A DNA stretch of 64,000 nt from Acidobacteria bacterium Ga0077534 (GTDB lineage Bacteria; Acidobacteriota; Blastocatellia; Pyrinomonadales; Pyrinomonadaceae), in NCBI GenBank assembly GCA_001464455.1, contig LNEI01000025.1, positions 1 through 64,000 of the forward strand. The letters run 5' to 3'. The translations under genes were made by a program, and so were the position numbers. Under the pieces are notes generated by a model. The model saw only the letters and a program-made list of their open reading frames with translations. It did no database searches and was not told the origin of the DNA. Of this stretch, positions 25,016 through 32,209 are shown piece after piece. Each line of letters begins with the position of its first letter. Position 1 is the stretch's first letter.

Positions 25016-25795
25016 ATGGGAAGTCCGGGCGAAAACGTTAGCTGGACCGAACGAAAGACCGACGAACGTGGTCGGCGGGCACTCGAGCGCCAACTCGACT
25101 ATCAGCAGGACAAGTCCAACGCCCTGGCCGATGCCGAGGACGAGATGGTCCGAACAAACTTCGTCCGGTCGCAGCAAGTTCGGCAAAAGATCGAGCGTGT
25201 GCGGCCGCTTCGAGAGGAAGACCGTGTGCTTGAGGTCGGGAGCGGCGCTCATGGGCTGGTTTTCGGGCTCGCGCACGCTCGCGGTGTCGGGCTTGATCCG
25301 CTTGCTGTCGACTATCGGAAGCTTTTTCCTAAGATCCAGCGAACTGCTCCGACGATCGCAGCCATAGGTGAGGAACTGCCGTTTGCTGATGCTTCTTTCG
25401 ACGTCGTGATGAGCGATAACGTCATCGACCACGCAGCCCGCCCATTGGCAGTGGTCGACGAATTGGTTCGCGTGCTCAAACCCGGCGGAACACTCTATTT
25501 TACGGTCAACGTCCATCACCGCTTTTACGATATAGCTTCGCGTGCTCACGGAGCCTGGAACGCTGTCGGGCTGAAATTCGAACTTTCGGCATTCGCCGAC
25601 CACACCGTTCACCTGACCGAATCTCAGATATCCGAAGTCTTTCACCGCCAGCCGGTCAATATCGTCAGCGAAGCTTCTACCGTCGACGAAACGCGTCGCC
25701 TGCAAGCATCTGCTCCGGCTCGAAATGCGGACACCGTGCTGAAAAAGATCTTTTTTAAGAACGCTCTCTATGAACTCGTCGCCGTTCGGCGTTGA
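25016..25795 (+). CDS. Class I SAM-dependent methyltransferase
   Basis: 259 residues. A Rossmann-fold methyltransferase of the UbiE/Methyltransf_11 type: motif I VLEVGSGAHGLVFGLA near residue 75 (the third glycine position is A), motif II LDPLAVDY, FDVVMSDNVIDHAARPLAVVDELVRVLKPGG as the post-motifs, then a C-terminal lid. The N-terminal 60 residues are highly charged. Position before the polysaccharide autokinase suggests, but does not prove, a role in envelope lipid or glycan methylation. Confidence 0.85.
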   Translation: MGSPGENVSWTERKTDERGRRALERQLDYQQDKSNALADAEDEMVRTNFVRSQQVRQKIERVRPLREEDRVLEVGSGAHGLVFGLAHARGVGLDPLAVDYRKLFPKIQRTAPTIAAIGEELPFADASFDVVMSDNVIDHAARPLAVVDELVRVLKPGGTLYFTVNVHHRFYDIASRAHGAWNAVGLKFELSAFADHTVHLTESQISEVFHRQPVNIVSEASTVDETRRLQASAPARNADTVLKKIFFKNALYELVAVRR

Positions 25796-25905
25796 TATCC
25801 GTTGATTGCGAGCGAGATAACAGACAATGATGAAAAAACGCCTAAAGTATGGTATAAAACAGGATTGCGCTTGTTTAGAGTAGTATTATTAGCTTTAGGT
25901 AGTAT

Positions 25906-28401
25906 ATGGAAAACGATCAGCGGTTAACGCCTTTGCCGGGTTTGAGAACGATTCAGCCGAATGCGCCGATAGACTATCCGGGCAGCGGCGGGTACGCCGC
26001 GAGCTACGACGATACGCCGGGCGGCAAGCGCTCGATCCGTCAGTATGTTCAGATCGTTTACAAGCGCTTGCCGATAATCCTGGCGATCACTATTTTGGCG
26101 ACCGCGGCAGCGGCCATATATTCCTATCGTCAGCCCTCGCAGTTCCAGGCATCGACCGACATTATCATCGAACCGCGCAAGGCTCCGCAGTCGCAGCAGA
26201 ATGTAACGATCATCAATAATGGTGACGATGCTCGCTATTACATGACGCAGCTCGAGCTGCTCAGAAGTCCCGACCTAATGAAACGCGTTGTTGTGGGGCT
26301 TGGGCTCCATCGCGAGCCGAATCTCTTTGGCGATCAGAATCGCGGGCTTCTCGCCAGCTTTAGATCGCTGTTCTCGGGCGAGCAAAAGCCAACTGAGAAT
26401 CCAAATACACTGCCTGTTTTATCCGACACTTCGATCGACGAAGATAACAAGGTCAAAGTCGAGTTAACGCCGGAGGAAAATGCACGAGCTGCATCGTACG
26501 CCGGGATGTTTAATGTGCAGGCGGTTCCAAAGCAGCAGACCAACATCGTAACGGTCAGCGTTACCACTACGAATCAGGCACTCGCCCCGAAAGTCGCCGA
26601 CAAGATCGCCTCGCTCTTTATCGAAGAGAACGAGGAACGCGAGATCGGCCAAACCAAACAGGCTTTAAAGGAACTCGAAACTTCGATCGCAGGACTTAGG
26701 ACGACCATTGCTCAGCAGCAGGATGAGTATATCAGCCAGATGAGAACCAGCGCACTCGGCCTCGGCGATAAGCAGGGCGAACTGCGGGCGGGTAATCTCG
26801 AAGGGCTGCTGACAATGTGGCGCGAAGCTCAGAAAGAGGTGGCGGAGCTTGAAGCGAAATATAACACTGCCGTCCGAGCAAAGGGCACGCCGGGCATCCT
26901 TTCGATCGATGAGAGCCAGCGCACAGCCAAACTGTTTGAGGAGAATCTAAAGGCCCAGGCCGACATGCGTAAGCGTGTCGAGGAGATCGACAAAAAGATC
27001 GATGAGGCTGAAGAAAAACGTAAAGAACTGCTCGCCACAAAGACCGAGGCCCACCGCGATGTTCTTACCAAGGACGCACAGCTCAAGGAGCTGAAGGAAC
27101 AGAAGACCCGCATTGAGAACGAGGTCGCGACGAAGATCAAAACAGACCGGGACACTCTCGCAAAAGACACGGAAAAGGGCGTTCTTATAAGCCGCGAAGC
27201 TGCTCTGAACGCGGCACGCCAACGTGAAGCTAAACAGCGAGGGGCATTTGAGAGTGCGGCCGTCCGAGCAAACGCCGAGGGAATAGCCGAAACGCGTTTG
27301 AGTACACTCGACAGTGCTTTGAAATCGAATCAGACGCTGCTCGATACATATACTAAACGTCAGAAAGAGCTCGAACTCGCTCTTTCTATCGATCGCCCGA
27401 ACAACATCACGCAGCAGGCTCAGGCCGGGCCGGCGTGGCAGACCGGGCCGGCACGTGGCAGAAATATTCTCGTCGCGTTAATGCTCTCATTTGCCGCCGG
27501 TATCGGGCTGGCATTCTTGCTTGATTTTCTTGACGATTCGGTGCGGACATCGGATGACATCAGCCGGCATTTAGGCTTGCCGACGCTTGCTCTTATTCCG
27601 CATTCGGCTGCCACTGACAAGAAAAAGCTGCTCGGCGGCGGTATTGGAGCGGGAGCTGGCGGCGGCGGACCGGGGACGTCTCTGATAACGATGGACGAGC
27701 GCACTTCGCCGATGGCCGAGGCATACAGGCATCTGCGTACGTCGCTGCTTTTCTCGAGTGCAGGGAAACCGCCGCAGACGATTCTCGTTACGTCATCGCA
27801 GCCTTCGGAAGGTAAAACAACTACGGCGATCAATACGGCGATCACGCTTGCACAGGGTGATGCCGATGTCGTTATCATCGACTGCGACCTGCGTCGTCCA
27901 CGACTGCATACGCATTTTGGGCTCGAAAACACGCGTGGCCTGACAAATTATCTTTCCGGTGACCGTGAGACCGAAGGCCTGATCCGTACGTATCGCGATC
28001 TGCCAAAGCTCAAGATCATCACCAGCGGCCCGATCCCGCCAAACCCGGCCGAACTGCTTAGTTCGAACGAGATGCGCAATCTGCTGACGTTCCTGTCGGG
28101 TAAATTCAAGCACGTTATCATCGATTCGCCGCCTGCGATCTCGTTCACCGACGCATCGATCCTGTCGACTCTGGTTGACGGCGTGGTCCTCGTCGCGATG
28201 GCCAACAAGAGCTCGCTGCACCTGATGAAGCAGTTCAAACAGCGCGTCACCGCCATCGGAGCCCGCATCTACGGCGTCGTCCTAAACGGCATCAAAGCCA
28301 ATTCGGATGAGTACTATTACTACGGCTCAGGCTATTACAACTACTACAACAGCCCAACCGAAGACGAGTCGACACCGAAAATGGAAGACGTTCAGAAGTA
28401 A
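25906..28401 (+). CDS. Polysaccharide copolymerase with tyrosine autokinase (Wzz/Wzc type)
   Basis: 831 residues. Controls chain length and export of capsule or exopolysaccharide in the inner membrane. Order: cytosolic N-terminus, TM1 (PIILAITILATAAAAIYSY) at about 50, Wzz domain, a long coiled coil at about 245-500, TM2 (ILVALMLSFAAGIGLAFLLDF) near 525, then the BY-kinase with Walker A SSQPSEGKTTTA near 628, Walker A' VIIDCDLRRPR near 657 and Walker B HVIIDSPPAI near 737. A tyrosine cluster (DEYYYYGSGYYNYY) at about 802 is the autophosphorylation tail. Distant from the flippase run, but the same pathway is plausible. A terminator follows. Confidence 0.95.
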   Translation: MENDQRLTPLPGLRTIQPNAPIDYPGSGGYAASYDDTPGGKRSIRQYVQIVYKRLPIILAITILATAAAAIYSYRQPSQFQASTDIIIEPRKAPQSQQNVTIINNGDDARYYMTQLELLRSPDLMKRVVVGLGLHREPNLFGDQNRGLLASFRSLFSGEQKPTENPNTLPVLSDTSIDEDNKVKVELTPEENARAASYAGMFNVQAVPKQQTNIVTVSVTTTNQALAPKVADKIASLFIEENEEREIGQTKQALKELETSIAGLRTTIAQQQDEYISQMRTSALGLGDKQGELRAGNLEGLLTMWREAQKEVAELEAKYNTAVRAKGTPGILSIDESQRTAKLFEENLKAQADMRKRVEEIDKKIDEAEEKRKELLATKTEAHRDVLTKDAQLKELKEQKTRIENEVATKIKTDRDTLAKDTEKGVLISREAALNAARQREAKQRGAFESAAVRANAEGIAETRLSTLDSALKSNQTLLDTYTKRQKELELALSIDRPNNITQQAQAGPAWQTGPARGRNILVALMLSFAAGIGLAFLLDFLDDSVRTSDDISRHLGLPTLALIPHSAATDKKKLLGGGIGAGAGGGGPGTSLITMDERTSPMAEAYRHLRTSLLFSSAGKPPQTILVTSSQPSEGKTTTAINTAITLAQGDADVVIIDCDLRRPRLHTHFGLENTRGLTNYLSGDRETEGLIRTYRDLPKLKIITSGPIPPNPAELLSSNEMRNLLTFLSGKFKHVIIDSPPAISFTDASILSTLVDGVVLVAMANKSSLHLMKQFKQRVTAIGARIYGVVLNGIKANSDEYYYYGSGYYNYYNSPTEDESTPKMEDVQK

Positions 28402-28427
28402 TAGTCGCGCTTTGTTCTTTTGAATTA

Positions 28428-28457
28428 GCCATTCGTGTAGCTGCGAATGGCTTTTTT
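28428..28457 (+). terminator. Rho-independent terminator after the BY-kinase
   Basis: GCCATTCG (28428-28435) and CGAATGGC (28444-28451) form an 8-bp stem with an 8-nt loop, followed by TTTTTT. Confidence 0.92.
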
Positions 28458-28466
28458 ATGCAAATA

Positions 28467-29063
28467 CTAGTGCTCGAGCCTTCGCATCTGCCGTAGGAGA
28501 GTGTCGGCGTGGTCTCGGGGCTTGTTGATGTTGGCGAGGGTTATTTTTTCAGTGTCGTCGCTTGCGTTGTCGATGGTCAGGCTGCCAAAGCCGAGTAGGC
28601 GTTGGAGGACGGTGGCTGAGACGGTGACGTCCTGGATACGGCGGAGCGGGATGCTTCGCGTCGTGCGTGAGATAAAGCCGGAGTCGATCTCGAGTTTTGT
28701 TTCGGTCAGGGTGTATCTGACCAGCTTTTGTTTGAAATGGTAAAAGGCCGGGATGATAAACAGAAGTAGGCCGAAGCCGACTGCGGCCCAGATCGGAACG
28801 ATGGCCCAGGCGAACGCACTCGCGGCCGCGACGACCAGCAGAGCGGCGATAGCAGTTGCAACATAGCCAAGCTTGACGAACATCAGCGTCGGCGAGATCG
28901 TGAAGATCTGTCGCTCAGCTTCGTTTGGAATGTCGTCGACCTTGCTCTCATTTCTCGCCACGACCCGCGTTTCGACCTCTTCGCTGCCGCTGACGGGTTC
29001 ACCGCATTTGCGGCAAAACTTCGCCGTCGTGAGATTGTCTTCGCCGCAATTTATGCAGAACAT
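28467..29063 (-). CDS. Zinc-ribbon and bacterial PH domain (bPH2) membrane protein
   Basis: 198 residues. N-terminal zinc ribbon with two CxxC pairs (FCINCGEDN and FCRKCGEP), a charged linker, two membrane segments (VKLGYVATAIAALLVVAA; AIVPIWAAVGFGLLLFIIPAFY) and a YdbS-like bPH2 domain: RYTLTETKLEIDSGFISRTTRSIPLRRIQDVTV, given here as the family pattern, then LLGFGSLTIDNAS. Family members sit in the membrane and their role is poorly known. Confidence 0.85.
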   Translation of the reverse strand: MFCINCGEDNLTTAKFCRKCGEPVSGSEEVETRVVARNESKVDDIPNEAERQIFTISPTLMFVKLGYVATAIAALLVVAAASAFAWAIVPIWAAVGFGLLLFIIPAFYHFKQKLVRYTLTETKLEIDSGFISRTTRSIPLRRIQDVTVSATVLQRLLGFGSLTIDNASDDTEKITLANINKPRDHADTLLRQMRRLEH

Positions 29064-29236
29064 TTGGTGTGAGCCTCCGAGATTATCTTAGCCCAGAATC
29101 GCGAAAGCGGACAATTTCGTCGACCGACGGATGCAGCTAGGAAAGACTGCGGCCATGAAGCAAAAAAAATCGAGACTTTTTGTTGAAGTTGTGATAACTT
29201 TGCGAAAATGACGAAATCATCGACTTAGGAGGTCAC

Positions 29237-29728
29237 ATGGGGACAAAATTTGCATCGTTTCTGGCTATCATCATCTTAGCCTCATCCGCTGCCGCTCAAT
29301 CGGGAGGAGACTTTACGATTACTAAGTCAGTTATCGCCGGCGGCGGCGGGACCTCGAGCGGCGGAACATTCGTTCTCGACGGCACGATAGGGCAATCATT
29401 AGCAGGAACGACCTCGACGGGCGGTGATTTTTCGCTTACGGGCGGATTCTGGGGCGGGGTTGCGGCTCCGGTCTCGAATGTGACCATCGGTGGCCGCGTC
29501 ACATCGCCGAACGGTCAAAATCTACGAGACTTAAGAGTTTCGTTGATCGATCAGAATGGCGTTCGCCGAACGGCGACGACCAGCTCATTCGGAATATACA
29601 GTTTTGATATGGTCGCAACCGGGCAGACGTACACGATGACGGTGTCATCAAAACGCTTTCGATTCGCCCCGCAGTTTGTTTCGGTGACAGGCAGTTTGAC
29701 CAACATTAACTTTGTCGGATTAGAATAA
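29237..29728 (+). CDS. Small secreted protein with carboxypeptidase-regulatory-like domain
   Basis: 163 residues, AGGAGG at ideal spacing. Signal peptide (FLAIIILASSAAA, then QSGG). A Gly/Thr/Ser-rich segment (SVIAGGGGTSSGGTFVLDGT; SLTGGFWGG) precedes a beta-sandwich like the carboxypeptidase regulatory domain: TIGGRVTSPNGQNLRDLRVS, then FGIYSFDMVATGQTYTMTVS. Such short proteins are frequent in this lineage; the function is unknown. Confidence 0.8.
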   Translation: MGTKFASFLAIIILASSAAAQSGGDFTITKSVIAGGGGTSSGGTFVLDGTIGQSLAGTTSTGGDFSLTGGFWGGVAAPVSNVTIGGRVTSPNGQNLRDLRVSLIDQNGVRRTATTSSFGIYSFDMVATGQTYTMTVSSKRFRFAPQFVSVTGSLTNINFVGLE

Positions 29729-29756
29729 AAAAACGCGGCCGGTGCGTCCGGCCGCG
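29727..29756 (-). terminator. Rho-independent terminator for the lytic transglycosylase gene
   Basis: Perfect 9-bp stem CGCGGCCGG (29734-29742) with CCGGCCGCG (29748-29756), loop of 5 nt. In the minus direction it is followed by seven T (29733-29727), so it serves the leftward gene; it overlaps the stop of the convergent gene. Confidence 0.9.
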
Positions 29757-29811
29757 GTGAGCGTCTTCCGACTAGTTGGAGAAGAATGCCACACGTCGGT
29801 GGGAACTATTT

Positions 29812-30744
29812 TTAATTGACGAGCCTCATGCGGCCGTCCGGAAGCTTTATCGCCATCGCGTTTTGCTGGACAGTAAGCGGTGGCGTTTCTACTTTTGCCA
29901 GCTTGGTTGCAGTCTTATTCGTTACGCGAGTCGCGGTGCTGGCCATCGCCGGATTTGATATCGAACCGTACCGGGCCGAGATGCGGCGAACATATTCGCG
30001 GGTTTCGTTGAACGGCGGAATGTTGCGGCCGTACTTGATCACAGCTCCTTCGCCTGCGTTGTAGCCCGCCAGAGCAAGCGTCACATTCTGTCCGAACATG
30101 TCCAGCAAGATCCGCATGTACTTCACGCCGCCCTCAATGTTCTGCTTCGGATCGTAAATATTTGTTACGCCCAGACGTCTTGCCGTCGCGGGCATCAACT
30201 GCATGAGGCCGCTCGCTCCTTTGTGCGATGTAGCTTTGATCTTAAACGCCGACTCCTGATGCATCTGAGCGTAGATCAAGAGAGGGTCGATGCCGTATTT
30301 GCGGCTTGATTCGACAATGTACTGATCGTGCAGAGAGTTGCCGGTCGTAAAACCACGCATCCCTGCGACCGTTCCCATCGTCATCGCTGGCGCTCGATTT
30401 GCTGAATACGATGGCGTTTCACGGTCTGCAACTCCCTCTGAAACGCCCATGCTGGCATTTCGCGACGTCTGTTTGGACCTAGTCGGCTGATTCGTCGGGG
30501 CGGACATTCCTGTCGGCATAAGGAAGCGTTTGCCGTTTATGACCTTCGTATTGCCCGAAGGGGTTGCGTAGGTAACGGTGCTCGCCGACTGCGACGATTT
30601 CGCAGACGCCTGGACGTAGCTTGGCTTGACAACCTGAACGCCGCGGGCCGTGTCGAAATTATCGAAAATACGCGGGCGATCCTGAGAGAATGCGGGGAGT
30701 GCGAGAAACAGAGAGGTGAGGATGATGAGGTGTGTGTTTTTCAT
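29812..30744 (-). CDS. Secreted lytic transglycosylase (SLT domain)
   Basis: 310 residues from ATG 30744 (MKNTHLIIL), where the signal peptide begins (IILTSLFLALPAFS, QDR). A reading from 30822 adds 26 basic residues before the signal and is rejected. A low-complexity Ser/Thr/Pro region leads to the SLT domain at about 145-255: IDPLLIYAQMHQESAFKIKA (catalytic Glu in QESAF), GASGLMQLMPATARRLGV, YDPKQNIEGGVKYMR and LALAGYNAGEGAVIKYG. It cleaves the glycan strand of peptidoglycan with 1,6-anhydro product formation. The C-terminus is basic and ends DGRMRLVN. Confidence 0.92.
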   Translation of the reverse strand: MKNTHLIILTSLFLALPAFSQDRPRIFDNFDTARGVQVVKPSYVQASAKSSQSASTVTYATPSGNTKVINGKRFLMPTGMSAPTNQPTRSKQTSRNASMGVSEGVADRETPSYSANRAPAMTMGTVAGMRGFTTGNSLHDQYIVESSRKYGIDPLLIYAQMHQESAFKIKATSHKGASGLMQLMPATARRLGVTNIYDPKQNIEGGVKYMRILLDMFGQNVTLALAGYNAGEGAVIKYGRNIPPFNETREYVRRISARYGSISNPAMASTATRVTNKTATKLAKVETPPLTVQQNAMAIKLPDGRMRLVN

Positions 30745-30771
30745 TTTGAAGGTTTGAAATGCGAGGCACAC

Positions 30772-30828
30772 GGGTATCTGGCCGGATATGGCATCCTGCA
30801 TCGGCCTTCGCCGTCTGCCCATTTACCC
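30772..30828 (-). promoter_or_regulatory. Possible structured leader upstream of the lytic transglycosylase
   Basis: On the minus strand GGGTA (30828-30824) pairs with TACCC (30776-30772), enclosing GGCC-bulge-GGAT-loop-ATCC-GGCC. It could be a regulatory RNA fold, but it matches no riboswitch consensus I know. Confidence 0.25.
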
Positions 30829-30961
30829 ATTTATTAAAAAAGCTCAACCTTCCAGAGTTTCCACAAATTACAAAAATATTTATCAATGTTGCGCACAACG
30901 CTGTCGTAGTATGAACTGTGTGTCATATCAGCATGTGATATTTGTGGTATCTTTCTAGCAA

Positions 30962-32209
30962 ATGCTTTACGTCTCGCAGATCATTAACCGGCCGGTTTTC
31001 GACGTTCGTGGTGAGCCCATCGCGGTGATTAACGATGTGATCGTCAAGTATGGCGAGGAAGAGCACCCGCCCGTTATCGGATTGGTCGCGCGTTACCGCA
31101 GGCGAAATTTCTTCATGCCGAGCCGCGATTTTAAGGATCTAAGCCTAAATGGGGCAAAGATGATATCGGCGATACTCGACCTGACGCCCTTTGAGCGTCG
31201 TGACGGTGAAGTGCTGCTCGGCAAGGATGTTCTCGATAATCAGCTGATCGACGTCGACGGCAAAAGGGTTGTCCGAGTTAATGACGTCCAGCTGATAGAA
31301 ACCGGTGACAAATGGCGCGTCACGGGTGCCGACGTTAGTCTAAGGGGATTTGTTCGTCGTCTAATGCCAAAAGGATTTTACGGCAGCGATCGTCCGGTCG
31401 AGGTCATCGACTGGGCGGACGTTGGCTATCTTGCTACCGACACAGCGACCGTGACGGTGCAGCTTAAATCATCTAAAGACAAGCTTTCGCGGCTGCATCC
31501 CGTCGAGATCGCCCAGCTTGCCGAATCCCTTTCGCCGATCCACCGAACCGAGGTCGTCGAATCGCTGGATGACGAGATCGCCGCTGACACGCTCGAGGAA
31601 ATGTCGACCGAGGCACAGGCACGCATTCTCGAAGACATGGACGAGGAACGAGCCGCCGACATTCTGGAAGAAATGTCGCCTGACGACGCCGTCGACGTTT
31701 TGGACGAAATGGACGACGAGAAGTCCGAGCAGCTTTTTGCTCTGATGGAGGATGATGAAAGGGCCGACGTGGCGGAACTGATGGCGTTCGAACACGATAC
31801 GGCCGGCGGGCTGATGACGACTGAATTCGTGACCTTTCCACGGTCGCTAACGGTAGGTGAGGCTATCCGATCCTTGCGCGAAATGGCCGAGACGCCGAAC
31901 ATGATCTATTACATGTACGTCGTCGAAGAAGCCGACAAGTGGAAGATCTGCGGGCTGATCTCTCTGCGTTCGCTGATCCTAGCCGACCCGACAAAACGCC
32001 TCGAAGAGGTAATGCGAACCGAGTTCCGCTTCGCACATCCGTCAGAGACTGCCGAATCAGTCGCCCAGACAATAGCTGAATACAACCTCCTCGCCCTACC
32101 AGTCATAGATGACGAAGGCGACATCGCGGGGATCGTCACGGTCGACGATGCGATGGAAATTCTTCTCCCTAAGAATCTTCAACGGCGTTTACCAAGACTC
32201 TTTGGCTGA
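30962..32209 (+). CDS. PRC-barrel, MgtE N-domain and CBS-pair protein without a channel
   Basis: 415 residues, soluble. Residues 1-80 and 90-155 look like two PRC-barrel halves (VFDVRGEPIAVINDVIVKYG; LIDVDGKRVVRVNDVQLIE). Residues 170-280 are an MgtE_N superhelix with typical repeats (LAESLSPIHRTEVVESLDDE; ILEEMSPDDAVDVLDEMDDE), then DTAGGLMTTEFVTFP and two CBS motifs (to about 400). In MgtE these cytosolic domains sense Mg2+ and gate the pore; the membrane domain is absent here. Possible metal- or nucleotide-sensing regulator. Convergent with the kinase gene, with no gap. Confidence 0.85.
   Translation: MLYVSQIINRPVFDVRGEPIAVINDVIVKYGEEEHPPVIGLVARYRRRNFFMPSRDFKDLSLNGAKMISAILDLTPFERRDGEVLLGKDVLDNQLIDVDGKRVVRVNDVQLIETGDKWRVTGADVSLRGFVRRLMPKGFYGSDRPVEVIDWADVGYLATDTATVTVQLKSSKDKLSRLHPVEIAQLAESLSPIHRTEVVESLDDEIAADTLEEMSTEAQARILEDMDEERAADILEEMSPDDAVDVLDEMDDEKSEQLFALMEDDERADVAELMAFEHDTAGGLMTTEFVTFPRSLTVGEAIRSLREMAETPNMIYYMYVVEEADKWKICGLISLRSLILADPTKRLEEVMRTEFRFAHPSETAESVAQTIAEYNLLALPVIDDEGDIAGIVTVDDAMEILLPKNLQRRLPRLFG

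Noticed and set aside
24557-25705. Long minus-strand ORF of 382 codons
   Set aside because: Lies opposite yqeY and the methyltransferase, both clear family members; it is a GC-driven shadow frame.
30745-30840. c-di-GMP or c-di-AMP riboswitch
   Set aside because: Lacks the conserved core strings of GEMM and ydaO aptamers; kept only as an unassigned structured leader.
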